NCBI GenBank assembly: GCA_963737015.1
Contig: CAVTQZ010000001.1
Coordinates: 2,108,001-2,172,000 of the forward strand
DNA from: CAVTQZ01 sp963737015
GTDB taxonomy: Bacteria; Actinomycetota; Acidimicrobiia; Acidimicrobiales; UBA8190
Direction of reading: 5' to 3'
DNA length: 64,000 bases
Shown here: positions 49,292-58,876 of the stretch, in pieces
Numbering within the stretch: position 1 is the stretch's first letter
Layout of the letters: every line of letters starts with the position of its first letter
Notes under the pieces: model-generated
Seen by the model: the letters and a program-made list of their open reading frames with translations, nothing else
Database searches by the model: none
Told to the model about the DNA's origin: nothing
Position numbers and translations under genes: made by a program

Positions 49292-50272
49292 TCATGGTCG
49301 CGACACTTCGCGAATCACCCGTTTTTCGAACAGATCGAGCATCTGCCACGCCCGGGTCGGGGGGATTCCACCGACCATGGGGTGAAGGAGGACGAACGCG
49401 AGATCGCCCGCCGCCCTGAGCTCGGCCGCGTAGTCCTCCGGGGTGATGATCCGGTAGATGCCTGTGGCGCGCAGCTCGCCTACGTCGTTAGCCTTCTTGT
49501 AGGGGTTGGCGACCCCGGCCTCCTCACCCCACGTGGCATAGGAAGTCGACTCGTGGAGAAAGTAAGGGCCGAGCTCGGCCCAAGCTGCTTCGACGTCCTC
49601 CGCCACGTACGTCGTCGGGCTGGCGCTGCTCATGTTCACCCCGGGATCCTCTCGTCCGATCCTTTTGCACTCGTCGACGTAGTACTCCCAGAACCTCGGC
49701 TCGGAGGGGAGAAAGGCATCGGCTATGTGGGCCGCGCGCCGTGCGGCTCCTTCGCTGCTGCCGCCCATCGTGAGCGGCGGCCCACCCGTCCTGTAGGGAG
49801 CGGGCGTCACCTTCACCAGGCGCCCCTCGTATTCGATCGGCTCTGCGGTCCACGCACTCTTCAGGGTCTCGAACAGCTTCACCATGCGCGTGGGCCTTTC
49901 CTTCGGCGCCACGCCGAACATCTCGAATTCGTGCAGGGCGTACCCACCGCTGATGATCACATCGATCCGTCCCCGTGTCAGGTTGTCCAAGACAGCGAGG
50001 TCCTCCGCCAGCCGCAGAGGATTGTGGAACGGTCCGGCCAGGGATGCGATGTTGATCCGTAGGTTCTTGGTGCGCGTGGCCACAGCTGCTGCCACGAGGA
50101 GCGGATTGGGGAGATAGCCGTCGTCGGAGCCGTGGTGCTCACACAGCACGACGGCGACACCGCCGTGCTCCTCGGCCCACTCGGCCATGTCCAGGACGGC
50201 TGCGTAACGGTCGGCCATGGCCACTCCGGCCATCGCCGGATTACGGAGGTCGAACCGCAGGGCGAGCATCAT
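49292..50272 (-). CDS. LLM-class flavin/F420 oxidoreductase
   Basis: 326-residue luciferase-like protein. GVAVVLCEHHGSDDGYLPNPLLVAAAVATRTKNLRI and LTRGRIDVIISGGY define the barrel. ATG 50272 overlaps the stop of the SnoaL-like gene (ATGA), so translation is coupled. Substrate unknown; members act as monooxygenases or F420-linked dehydrogenases. Confidence 0.88.
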   Translation of the reverse strand: MMLALRFDLRNPAMAGVAMADRYAAVLDMAEWAEEHGGVAVVLCEHHGSDDGYLPNPLLVAAAVATRTKNLRINIASLAGPFHNPLRLAEDLAVLDNLTRGRIDVIISGGYALHEFEMFGVAPKERPTRMVKLFETLKSAWTAEPIEYEGRLVKVTPAPYRTGGPPLTMGGSSEGAARRAAHIADAFLPSEPRFWEYYVDECKRIGREDPGVNMSSASPTTYVAEDVEAAWAELGPYFLHESTSYATWGEEAGVANPYKKANDVGELRATGIYRIITPEDYAAELRAAGDLAFVLLHPMVGGIPPTRAWQMLDLFEKRVIREVSRP

Positions 50273-50703
50273 CTCGCCGGGGCTTCCTCGTCCGTTGCCG
50301 CGGCCGGCCTGAAGTCCATCCGCAGCCGCGTCAGCTTCGACGAGGCGATACGCCATCGTCCACAGTGCTTCTCGTAGGTCTCGTGATAGTGCCCGTACCC
50401 ATGGAGCTCGGTCCCGTCGGGAAAGCGGAGCATGTCCTCCATCGCCCAGACACCGGTTGCCCGCGTAGCCGTCTCGAGGTGGATCTCCGGCATGTGGCAG
50501 TGGTGCACGGTCACCACGGCGTGCAGCGCCTGTTCGAGGAAAGCGAGGAAGTCGTCGGCTCCCTCGATCACACTGCCGCCGGAATCCGTGCTGTCCATCG
50601 TGACGTCGTCGGTGAACACCTCGCGCATGGCGGTCCAGTCCTTCGTGTCCATCGTCCGGCAATACCGCGCCTTCAGCTGCTTGATCGCTTCGACGTCGTC
50701 CAT
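50269..50703 (-). CDS. SnoaL-like / NTF2-fold protein
   Basis: 144 residues. MDDVEAIKQLKARYCRTMDTKDWTAMREVFTDD is the hallmark start, with VTVHHCHMPEIHLETATRATGVW in the middle. Members include hydroxylases, isomerases and dehydratases of ring compounds. ATG 50703 is chosen; TTG 50712 would overlap the synthetase stop. Middle gene of a three-gene minus-strand operon. Confidence 0.85.
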   Translation of the reverse strand: MDDVEAIKQLKARYCRTMDTKDWTAMREVFTDDVTMDSTDSGGSVIEGADDFLAFLEQALHAVVTVHHCHMPEIHLETATRATGVWAMEDMLRFPDGTELHGYGHYHETYEKHCGRWRIASSKLTRLRMDFRPAAATDEEAPAR

Positions 50704-50708
50704 CGTCC

Positions 50709-52286
50709 TCAACCGGCCGTTATCAAACGATCGCGGAGCTCGCGCTTTAGGACCTTGCCCGAGGGGTTGCGTGGCAGAGCGTCAATGAAGTTCACCCGTT
50801 TCGGAACTTTGAAGCGAGCCAGCTGGGCGTGGCAATGATCTACGAGCTCTTCGGCGGTCGCGGTCGCACCCTCGAGCAGGACAACGAACGCGACGGGAAC
50901 CTCGCCCCACCGATCGTCCGGGCAACCCACGACGGCCACCTCCCCCACCGCATCGTGCTCGTAGAGGACCCGCTCAACCTCGGATCCCGCGATGTTCTCA
51001 CCGCCCGAGACGATCATGTCCTTGAGCCGGTCGACGACAAAGAGGTACCCGTCTTCGTCCCGGAGCCCGATGTCTCCGGTATGGAACCAACCACCTGCGA
51101 AGGCGGCAGCCGTGGCGTCCGTGTCGCGCCAGTAACCCTTGAAGACTTTCGGGCCCCGAAGGACGATCTCCCCACGCTCACCGGCTGGTACCGGCGACCC
51201 CCGCTCGTCCCATATGTCGAGCTCCAGATGGAGACACGGGCGACCGACGCTTCCGAGCTTCGTGATGATGCTGTCGCGGTCGAGGAACGTGTCACCCGAG
51301 ACAGTCTCCGTGAGGCCGTAAGCATCGGCGAACCAGGCTGAGGGAAACACCTTTTTGATCCTCTGGATGAGAGGGATGGGCATCTTCTCTCCGCCGTTGA
51401 TGATCAATCTCACCGAAGAGAGGTCGCGATCCTCGATGGCGGGCAGCGCCATGATCGCGTTCACCATCGCAGGCGCGAGCCATACGGTCGTTACCTTCGA
51501 CCGCTCGAGCTCGTCCACGACGTCGGAAGCGTCGAAAGCGTTGTGGATGATCGTGGTCGCACCGGCCGCGATCAATGACGTCGTCGTCAGATCGAGCGCA
51601 CCGACGTGGTAGAGCGGCCCGCACGCGAGGCCCAGGTCCGATCCCTTGAACCCGAGCTCGACGATGTGCGCAAGGTTCTTCCAAGCCAGGTTTCCGTGGG
51701 TGATCATGACGCCTTTGGGACGTCCGGTGGTGCCCGAGGTGTACATGAGACGGTGAACATCGTCCGCATTTGCCGGAACCCGGCCACCCGCGCCCGCGGC
51801 CGCGCCCGCACCGTTGCCTTCGCCGGTGCCCGCGCCGGTCGCAGAACGCAACTGCCCCACCGCCGCCCATCCCGCGGGGACGGCCTGTGACACACAAACC
51901 TTCAGCGGGGTCGGTTCCAAGTCCTTCGTCGCCTCGTCGGCGAGCTCTGTCAAAGGCTCGTCGCAGAAAAGCGCCCGGGCTTCTGAGTGCTCGAGGATGT
52001 AGCGGACCTCCGGCGCGGCGAGTCGCCAATTGATGGGCATTGCGATCGCTCCGAGATAGTTGGAGGCGAAGATCACCTCCAAGAACTCGGGACAGTTGTG
52101 GGAAAGAAGACCTACAACCTCTCCGCGTCCGACACCGATCCGGCTGAGCCCTCCTGCGAGCGCGGCCGCCCGAGCAGCCATCTGGCGGTAGGTGATCGTC
52201 TCCCCGCGAAACACCGTGATCGGCTTTTCGGGAGTTCTCGTCGCATGGTGCTCGAGCACCGCGAACCAATTGGCGTCCGCTTGCAT
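50709..52286 (-). CDS. Acyl-CoA synthetase (class I adenylate-forming)
   Basis: 525 residues. AMP-binding YTSGTTGRPKGVMITHGN, DAYGLTETVSGDTF, FHTGDIGLRDEDGYLFVVDRLKD and the C-terminal PRNPSGKVLKRELR with the catalytic Lys. Activates a carboxylic acid to acyl-CoA via acyl-AMP. A glycine/alanine-rich insert of about 20 residues precedes the P-loop. First gene of the operon with SnoaL-like and LLM genes. Divergent from TetR. Confidence 0.92.
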   Translation of the reverse strand: MQADANWFAVLEHHATRTPEKPITVFRGETITYRQMAARAAALAGGLSRIGVGRGEVVGLLSHNCPEFLEVIFASNYLGAIAMPINWRLAAPEVRYILEHSEARALFCDEPLTELADEATKDLEPTPLKVCVSQAVPAGWAAVGQLRSATGAGTGEGNGAGAAAGAGGRVPANADDVHRLMYTSGTTGRPKGVMITHGNLAWKNLAHIVELGFKGSDLGLACGPLYHVGALDLTTTSLIAAGATTIIHNAFDASDVVDELERSKVTTVWLAPAMVNAIMALPAIEDRDLSSVRLIINGGEKMPIPLIQRIKKVFPSAWFADAYGLTETVSGDTFLDRDSIITKLGSVGRPCLHLELDIWDERGSPVPAGERGEIVLRGPKVFKGYWRDTDATAAAFAGGWFHTGDIGLRDEDGYLFVVDRLKDMIVSGGENIAGSEVERVLYEHDAVGEVAVVGCPDDRWGEVPVAFVVLLEGATATAEELVDHCHAQLARFKVPKRVNFIDALPRNPSGKVLKRELRDRLITAG

Positions 52287-52334
52287 CAGCTCTGCGGCCT
52301 TCCGAGAGCGGCGTTCCCACGCGGGGAGCCGGTA

Positions 52335-52350
52335 TTGTACCGACCAGTCA
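52335..52350. promoter_or_regulatory. TetR-type operator, site A
   Basis: TTGTACCGACCAGTCA, preceded by GTA. Its first 14 bases match site B (TTGTACCGATCAGT) at 13. It lies between the acyl-CoA synthetase and TetR genes, 23 bases from the TetR start. Only the left half is well conserved. Confidence 0.6.
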
Positions 52351-52372
52351 TCCTATTAAGGCGCGGCCGCAG

Positions 52373-53017
52373 ATGCCCCGAGCAGACCCGAGCGATCACT
52401 CGTCACGCACCCCGAAGTGGCAGGCACGCCGAGAGGCGATCGTCGACACGTCCGCGCGCCTCTTCGCGGGACGTGGCTATCACGCCACCGGGATCGCTGA
52501 GCTCTGCGAGGCCAACGACCTCGGCAAGGGCGCCCTCTACCACTACATAGGTTCGAAGGAAGAGCTCCTCGCCGCGATCCACGACAGGGTCATGGACGAG
52601 GTGTTGGCCGGCGCTCACCGCGTCCGCCAGGCCGGTGGATCGCCTTCGGCACAACTCGCGAACCTCGGAGACGAGCTGCTCGACGTGATCCACCGCTACC
52701 CCGACCACGTGTGGGTGTTCCTGCACGAGTTCCGTGCCCTCACCGGGGCACGGGCGCAGCGGTTCCGGGGAAGGCGCCGGGAGTACGAGAGCCAGCTCGA
52801 AGCCGTTCTGCGCGGTGGCGTCGAATCGGGCGAGTTCCGGGACCTCGACCCTTGGCTGACCGCGCGGGCCTGGCTCGGAATGCACAACTACACGTATCTC
52901 TGGCTGAGGCCCGGAGGGCGCCTCTCCGCCCGCGACGTCGCGAAGCCTTTCGCCGAGATCTTCATGCGAGGCATCGAAGGTCCCGGACAGGCCCTTGGTG
53001 GTCACGGAGCCGAATAA
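52373..53017 (+). CDS. TetR-family transcriptional regulator
   Basis: 214 residues. REAIVDTSARLFAGRGYHATGIAELCEANDLGKGALYHYIGSKEELL is the TetR HTH. The ligand domain contains YPDHVWVFLHEFRALTGARAQRF. Candidate master regulator of the five palindromes around it. The 3' end overlaps the converging SDR gene by 16 bases. Confidence 0.92.
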   Translation: MPRADPSDHSSRTPKWQARREAIVDTSARLFAGRGYHATGIAELCEANDLGKGALYHYIGSKEELLAAIHDRVMDEVLAGAHRVRQAGGSPSAQLANLGDELLDVIHRYPDHVWVFLHEFRALTGARAQRFRGRRREYESQLEAVLRGGVESGEFRDLDPWLTARAWLGMHNYTYLWLRPGGRLSARDVAKPFAEIFMRGIEGPGQALGGHGAE

Positions 53018-53788
53018 CCACCGTCGACGACGATCGCTGAGCCTGTCGTCCAGCGCGATCCCGGACCTGCGAGATACGAATAGGCAGCTGCCAGGTCCGA
53101 TGCCGAGCCCAGACCAAGAGGATGGCGCAGCGGCGATCGCGTCGAGCGCCTCATCAGGAACACCCTCGTGGATCGCAGAATGAAACGTTCCGGGGCATAT
53201 GCAATTCACGCGTATCCCGTCGCGGGCGTACTCGAGCGCAGCGACCTTCGCCAGCTGGATGACGGCCGCTTTCGTGGCGCAGTACGGCGCCGCGTGCGAC
53301 CACGCTGTCATGCCCGACACTGAAGCGGTTAGCACGATCGAGCCAGACCCTCGCGTGCGCATGACGGGGACCGCCGCACGTATCCCGTTCACGGCACCGA
53401 GGACGTTCACTCGAAACGCCTGCTCCCAGTCTTCGGTGCGCAGGTTGTGAATGCGGCCGTTCGGAGAGAGGACGCCGGCGTTGCTGATCAGAACGTCGAG
53501 ACCGCCGAAGCGGTCGACCGCGAGGTCCGTCACCGCCTTCACCTGATCGAGATCCCCCACGTCCGCCAGCATCGCCTCGACCCGCCCGCGGCTCTCCGGC
53601 AGACCGGCGACGGTCGCCGCCAGGGTCGATTCGTTCAAGTCGCTCAGCACGAGGTCGGTCCCGGCCTCGCCGGCGAGCTGGCGCGAGATCGCCGATCCCA
53701 GTGCGCCGCCCGCCCCTGTGATCACCACGACCCGCCGGCCCTCCGTCGCCGGCGCGCTCTTCATGGGATTCGGTTCGTCGACGCTCAT
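53002..53788 (-). CDS. Short-chain dehydrogenase, apparent frameshift near 53130
   Basis: VVVITGAGGALGSAISRQLAGEAG, ISNAGVL and active site YCATK are clear. After GVPDEALDAIAA the frame is lost, and the usual end HPLGLGSASDLAAAYSYLAG...TGSAIVVDGGYSAP follows in the next frame to 53002. One-base change near GCCGCTGCGCCAT restores it to about 262 residues. ATG 53788 lies three bases from operator B; ATG 53764 is the alternative. Confidence 0.85.
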
Positions 53789-53790
53789 GT

Positions 53791-53808
53791 TTGTACCGAT
53801 CAGTACAA
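53791..53808. promoter_or_regulatory. TetR-type operator, site B
   Basis: TTGTACCGATCAGTACAA, a near-perfect 18-bp palindrome: only two symmetric positions differ. Between the SDR start at 53788 and the E1 fusion start at 53829. Confidence 0.8.
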
Positions 53809-53828
53809 TACATTACGATCCTGGCTCA

Positions 53829-55835
53829 GTGGCTTCCGGCGGACGTCCCCCGTCGGCGTTCGAGACCGCCGAACTGCTCGAGATGCACCGGAGGATGCTG
53901 CTGATCCGGGGATTCGAGCAACGCGTGGCCACGCTCTACCGCGACGGCGAGATCCCGGGATTCGTTCACCTTTCCATCGGCCAGGAGGCGGCGGCCGTCG
54001 GCGCGTGTTGGCCGCTGCGCCGCTCGGACGTGATCACCTCCACCCACCGCGGTCACGGTCACTGCCTGGCGAAGGGCATGGAGCCAGCGGCGATGTTCGC
54101 AGAATTGCTGGGCAAGGACGGGGGCACCAACCGCGGCCGCGGCGGGTCGATGCACATAGCGGACCCGAGGCTCGGCGTTTTCGGCGCGAACGGCATCGTG
54201 GCCGCAGGACTGCCGATAGCGGTGGGCGCCGCGACGGCGGCGCAGCTACGCGGAAGCGACGACGCTTCGGTGGCGTTCTTCGGTGACGGTGCTCCGGCGC
54301 AGGGCGCGTTCCATGAGGCCTTGAACCTTGCTGCGGTGTGGAAGCTGCCGGTGATCTTCTTCTGCGAGAACAACGGGTACGCGGAGTTCTCCGCGACCTC
54401 GACACAACTGACGACTCTCGAGAGACGTGCGGCGGGTTACGGCATTCCTCATGCAGCAGTGGACGGCAACGATGTAGTCGCCAGCGCGTCCCTGATGCAG
54501 AGCTCCGTGGCGGCAGTGCGCGAAGGAAAGGGTCCGATGGTCGTCGAGGCGGTCACCTACCGCTGGCACGGCCACTACGAGGGGGATCCCGAGCGCTACA
54601 GGACCTCCGAGGAGGTCCGCTCCTGGGAGGCACGCGACCCCCTCCTGTTGCACGAAGGGCGCCTCCGCGAGCTCGGGGTGACCGACGACGAGATCAAAGG
54701 CCTCGAGTCCGCGGTCGCCGAATCGCTCGACCACGCGGTCCAGACGGCGCGAGAGCTGGAGAGGCCCGCGCCGAGCACCTTGACCGACTTCGTCATCAGA
54801 ACGAGGAGCGTGCGGAGCGCTCCCAGCGCTCCCAAAGCCCTTCGGCGCCCCGCCGACTCGGCTCCCAGCTATCGCACGATGGACGCCGTCAGGGCGGGGC
54901 TCGAGGCGGAGCTGAGCAGTGACGACAGGGTCTTCGTCGCCGGTGTCGATGTCGGTGAGGGCGGCAACGTCTTCGGCCTCACCCGCGGGTTGCGCGAGCG
55001 TTTCGGTGACCGCGTCCGCGACACCCCGATCTCGGAGTCGGCGATAGTCGGTTTGGGCGTAGGCGCAGCGATGGCGGGTATGCGACCGGTCGTCGAGGTG
55101 ATGTACCTCGACTTCATGGGCGTCTGCTTCGACCAGCTGCTCAACCAGGCCGCGAAGCTGCCGTTCATGACCGGGGGCGCCGCAGAGATGGCGCTCACGG
55201 TCAGGACTCAGTTCGGCGCGGGACGTTCCTCGGGAAGTCAGCACTCACAAAGCCTCGAGGCCCTCCTCGCGCACATACCCGGCCTGACGGTGGTGATGCC
55301 TTCCACTCCCGCGGACACCTACGGTCTTCTGCGCGCCTCAATCCAGGATCCGAACCCTGTCGTCTTCATCGAGAACCGCCTGCTTTACGGGATGAAGGGG
55401 CCACAGCCGCCCTCGGACCACGTCCTTGCGTTCGGCGAGGCGGCTGTAGTCCGCGAGGGGACGGATCTTACGGTCGTGTCGATCTCGCGGATGGTCCACG
55501 AGGCCCTCGCCGCCGCCGAGCGCGCCGCCGAAGAAGGAATCTCCGTGGAGGTGATCGACCTGCGGACCGTCGCCCCGCTCGACATGCAGACCGTCCTCGA
55601 CTCCGTCCGCAAGACGAGCAGGCTGCTCGTGGCGCACGAAGCTGTCGTGCCGTTCGGGATCGGCGCCGAGATCGCCGCCGTCGTGGCGAAGGAGGCGTTC
55701 TGGGACCTCGACGCACCGATAGAGAGGATCGGCGCCGCCGCGACCCCTCCTCCGTATTCGCCCGATCTCGAAAGTGCCTGGCTTCCGGATAGAGAGGACA
55801 TCACAAAGGCCATCCATCGCCTCGCAGCACACTGA
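53829..55835 (+). CDS. Fused E1 alpha-beta 2-oxoacid dehydrogenase component
   Basis: 668 residues. The alpha half has GFVHLSIGQEAAAVGAC, STHRGHGHCLAKG, and the ThDP motif GDGAPAQGAFHEALN...ENN. The beta half begins near PSYRTMDAVRAGLEAEL with VAGVDVGEGGNVFG, DTPISESAIVGLGVGAAM and the C-terminal LDMQTVLDSVRKTSRLLVAHEA. These are normally two proteins in acetoin/branched-chain/pyruvate dehydrogenases. No E2 or E3 gene is in view. GTG 53829 is chosen as first plausible start after the operator. Confidence 0.88.
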   Translation: MASGGRPPSAFETAELLEMHRRMLLIRGFEQRVATLYRDGEIPGFVHLSIGQEAAAVGACWPLRRSDVITSTHRGHGHCLAKGMEPAAMFAELLGKDGGTNRGRGGSMHIADPRLGVFGANGIVAAGLPIAVGAATAAQLRGSDDASVAFFGDGAPAQGAFHEALNLAAVWKLPVIFFCENNGYAEFSATSTQLTTLERRAAGYGIPHAAVDGNDVVASASLMQSSVAAVREGKGPMVVEAVTYRWHGHYEGDPERYRTSEEVRSWEARDPLLLHEGRLRELGVTDDEIKGLESAVAESLDHAVQTARELERPAPSTLTDFVIRTRSVRSAPSAPKALRRPADSAPSYRTMDAVRAGLEAELSSDDRVFVAGVDVGEGGNVFGLTRGLRERFGDRVRDTPISESAIVGLGVGAAMAGMRPVVEVMYLDFMGVCFDQLLNQAAKLPFMTGGAAEMALTVRTQFGAGRSSGSQHSQSLEALLAHIPGLTVVMPSTPADTYGLLRASIQDPNPVVFIENRLLYGMKGPQPPSDHVLAFGEAAVVREGTDLTVVSISRMVHEALAAAERAAEEGISVEVIDLRTVAPLDMQTVLDSVRKTSRLLVAHEAVVPFGIGAEIAAVVAKEAFWDLDAPIERIGAAATPPPYSPDLESAWLPDREDITKAIHRLAAH

Positions 55836-55901
55836 ACTTCCGCATTGGTGGCCGCCCGCACCGTCGCCTGATCCGCTCGCCCTGGAGCCGGCCGGCGGCT
55901 G

Positions 55902-57050
55902 TCAGCAACCCAGAGCGCGAGCGATCACCAGATGCTGGATCTCGTTCGTCCCTTCTCCGATCTCGAGGACCTTCGAATCGCAGTAGAAACGTGCGACCGC
56001 CGAATCGAGCATGTAACCGACACCACCGTGGATCTGTACGGCCTCCGAGGCGGCCCAAGCGGCCAACCGGCTGGCTTTCAACTTCGCCATCGCAGCCTCT
56101 TTTTGGAAGGGTTCATCGTTGTCCCGCAGCCAGGCAGCACGGTAGGTGAGCCACCGTGCCGCCTCGAGCTCGGTCGCGATGTCGGCGAGCTTGAACTGCA
56201 CCGCTTGAAATTTGGAGATGGGCTGGCCGAACTGGACCCTTTGCTTCGCGAACTCCGTCGCCAGATCGAGCACCGCCTGGGTCAGGCTGAGCGAGAGCGA
56301 AGCGATTGAGATACGCCCGACCTCGAGGGTGCGCAGGAATTGCCCGAGGCCCATGCCCGGATCGCCGACGAGGTTCTCGTCGGGGACCCACACGTCGTCG
56401 AAAAAGAGCTCACGGGTGTCGAGTCCGCGCCAGCCGATGCCGCGCATCTTCGGGCCCATGGCGAACCCCTCGGTGTCCTTCTCCACGACGAAACTCGCGA
56501 AACGCGGCCCCTCCTCCCCACCGGCGTCGGTCCGCGCCAGGAGGGTCACGCCGAACGACATGTCTGTGCCGGCGTTCGAGATGAATGTCTTGCGCCCGTT
56601 GATCGACCAGCCACCGTCGCGCCGCTCGGCGCGCGTGGTGATGCCCCGTGCGTCTGATCCCGCGTCGGGTTCGGTGAGGCCGAATGCCCCGAGGGCGCGC
56701 CCTTCGGCGAGCGGCCGCAACCAACGCTCGCGTTGTGAGTCGGTACCGAACATAAAGAGCGGCAACGAGCCGATCGTCACATGGGCCTGCCACGCGGCGG
56801 CGACCGACTGATCGGCGAGCCCGATCTGCTCCATCGCTGCGACGAAGCCGATAGTCGACATCCCGATCCCTCCCCACTCCTCGGGGATCAGGATCCCGAG
56901 CAGGCCCAGCCGGCCCATCTCGCGAAGAAGATCCGTCGGGCATCTGGCTTCTTCCCATGCGGCGGGCGCGCGTTTGGCGATTTCGTTCTGAGCGAAGTCT
57001 CTGCACAGCGTGACGAGGGCTTGTTCGGACTCGTCCAGTGAGAAGTCCAC
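55902..57050 (-). CDS. Acyl-CoA dehydrogenase
   Basis: 382 residues. AFGLTEPDAGSDARGI (FAD site), NGRKTFISNAGTDM, and near the end VLEIGEGTNEIQHLVI. Full-length three-domain enzyme; oxidises acyl-CoA at alpha-beta with an ETF acceptor. GTG 57050 lies 13 bases from operator C, so the transcript could be leaderless or nearly so. Confidence 0.94.
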   Translation of the reverse strand: MDFSLDESEQALVTLCRDFAQNEIAKRAPAAWEEARCPTDLLREMGRLGLLGILIPEEWGGIGMSTIGFVAAMEQIGLADQSVAAAWQAHVTIGSLPLFMFGTDSQRERWLRPLAEGRALGAFGLTEPDAGSDARGITTRAERRDGGWSINGRKTFISNAGTDMSFGVTLLARTDAGGEEGPRFASFVVEKDTEGFAMGPKMRGIGWRGLDTRELFFDDVWVPDENLVGDPGMGLGQFLRTLEVGRISIASLSLSLTQAVLDLATEFAKQRVQFGQPISKFQAVQFKLADIATELEAARWLTYRAAWLRDNDEPFQKEAAMAKLKASRLAAWAASEAVQIHGGVGYMLDSAVARFYCDSKVLEIGEGTNEIQHLVIARALGC

Positions 57051-57062
57051 GCTGCGATCCTA

Positions 57063-57080
57063 TTGGACCGAGTGGTCCAA
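57063..57080. promoter_or_regulatory. TetR-type operator, site C
   Basis: TTGGACCGAGTGGTCCAA: arms TTGGACC and GGTCCAA are perfect inverted repeats around GAGT. Shares the TTGnACCGA core with the other sites. Lies between the acyl-CoA dehydrogenase and aldolase genes. Confidence 0.7.
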
Positions 57081-57098
57081 CCTCATTACAATTTCGGC

Positions 57099-57866
57099 AT
57101 GGCATCGGATCGCACCCCCCATACATTTCCGAAGTTCGACAACGTCGAAGACGAGCGCCGGCACCGCAAACAGCGCCTGGCGGCGGCGTTCCGTCTCTTC
57201 GGGGCCTTCGGGTTCGACGAGGGTGTCGCCGGGCACATCACGGCGCGCGACCCCGAGCTGCTCGACCATTTCTGGGTGAACCCGCTGGCGATGAATTTCA
57301 AGCAGATCCGCGTGAAGGACCTCATCCTCGTGAACGACCGCGGAGAGGTGGTCGACGGCAACTGGCCTGTCAACACTGCAGCCTTCGTGATCCACTCCGC
57401 CATACATGCGGCGCGGCCCGACGTCGTCTCCGCTGCGCACGCGCACTCGGTTCACGGAAAGGCGTGGTCGTCGCTTCGCCGGCCGCTCGATCCGCTCACG
57501 CAGGACGCATGCGTCTTCTACGGCGACCACGCGGTCTTCGACGACTACACGGGAGTCGTGATCGACGTGGAGGAAGGAAAGCGCATCGCGCACGCGCTCG
57601 GCGACTGCAAAGCGGCGATCCTCTCCAATCACGGGCTGCTGACCGTGGGGCATACCGTCGACGAGGCCGCCTTCTGGTTCATCACGATGGAACGGACCTG
57701 CCAGGCTCAGCTCCTCGCCGAGGCAGCTGGCAAGCCTGTCTTCATCGACCGCGACCAGGCCGAGAAGACCGCCCAACAGGTGGGGGTCCATTTCTCGGGG
57801 TGGTACTCGTTCCAGCCCCTCTACGACTGGATCGTCGCGCAGCAGCCCGAGCTTCTCGACGAGTAA
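57099..57866 (+). CDS. Class II aldolase/adducin-family protein
   Basis: 255 residues. GVAGHITARDPEL, AAHAHSVHGKAWSS (HxH zinc site) and ILSNHGLLTVGHTVDEAAF match the class II aldolase/adducin fold, which cleaves or decarboxylates small hydroxy acids or sugar phosphates. ATG 57099; the frame is open to 57063 but that overlaps operator C. Convergent with the SDR to its right. Confidence 0.88.
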   Translation: MASDRTPHTFPKFDNVEDERRHRKQRLAAAFRLFGAFGFDEGVAGHITARDPELLDHFWVNPLAMNFKQIRVKDLILVNDRGEVVDGNWPVNTAAFVIHSAIHAARPDVVSAAHAHSVHGKAWSSLRRPLDPLTQDACVFYGDHAVFDDYTGVVIDVEEGKRIAHALGDCKAAILSNHGLLTVGHTVDEAAFWFITMERTCQAQLLAEAAGKPVFIDRDQAEKTAQQVGVHFSGWYSFQPLYDWIVAQQPELLDE

Positions 57867-57874
57867 GCCGGTAC

Positions 57875-58810
57875 TACCGGTCGCGCTCCAGATGCACCAT
57901 GAACGCCTCGGTCCACGACATGAGATCCGCAGGCACGTAGTAACGCGCCTTCGTCGTTGATCGCCGACCAGTTGCGCGCCACGTCCTCGACGGTCACGTT
58001 CGGGCCCGGGTGCACGAAACCCTCGGTCGAGGCTATGAAGATCCTTGCGAAACGACCCGCACCTGCTGCGTAGATCTCGCCTGTCACCGGGCAGCTCTCG
58101 TGTGCGAGGAAGCCCAACATGGGGGCCACCACTTCGGGCGCCATCCGGGCCGAGAGGACCTCGCGGCTCTCGTCCGACTCCGCCCCTGCGGCCGCCGGTC
58201 CACCTGCCATACGTGTGGCCGCCGCGGGGGCGATCATGTTGACCTTGATCCCGTGGGGTGCTCCAGCGGTGGCGAGGCTTCGGGTGAGGCCGATTACGGC
58301 CGCCTTCGCGGTCGCGTAGGAGGTGTTCGCCGGTAGGCCGAACACCCCGGTCGAGGTCGTCATCACGATCCGCCCGTAGCCCCTATCGGCCATTTGCGTC
58401 CAGGCGGCGCGCGCAGTGTTGAACGAGCCCACGACATGGACGGCGAGATGGCGCTCGAGGTTGTCGAAGTCCGCTTCCGGAAAGCGCGCCCAGCGGATGA
58501 TCCCGGCGTTGTTCACGAGGATGTCGAGGCGTCCGAAGTTGTCCAGCGCGGTGTCGATCAGCGTCTGCGCGCCCGCTGGATCCGCCACGTCACTGGTGTC
58601 GGCCACGGCACTCCCGCCTGCACTGACGATCTCGTCGGCCACGCCCGATGCCGGACCTGTATCGGCCCCGTCGCCCTCCATGGAGCCACCGAGGTCGTTC
58701 ACCACGACGTTCGCACCGCGCTCCGCAAGCAACATGGCGTGCGCCCGGCCGATCCCCCGCCCCGCGCCCGTGACCACGGCGACACGTTCGTCGAACCTGA
58801 GCTCCTCCAC
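57875..58810 (-). CDS. Short-chain dehydrogenase (hydroxyacyl-CoA type), frameshift near its 3' end
   Basis: VAVVTGAGRGIGRAHAMLLAERGANVVVNDLGG is typical of the SDR half of peroxisomal-type multifunctional enzyme and its bacterial relatives. NNAGIIRWA and SYATAK follow. The tail FVHPGPNVTVEDVARNWSAINDEGA then continues in another frame as YYVPADLMSWTEAFMVHLERDR to stop 57875. One extra base near 57946 is the cause. The length of about 311 residues fits this subfamily. GTG start 58810. Confidence 0.86.
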
Positions 58811-58876
58811 CGGGTCGGTCGCAGCCTCGGGACGGGGGGTGTTGGTGTTGTCGGCGAACTCAGGAGCGCGTCGCGC

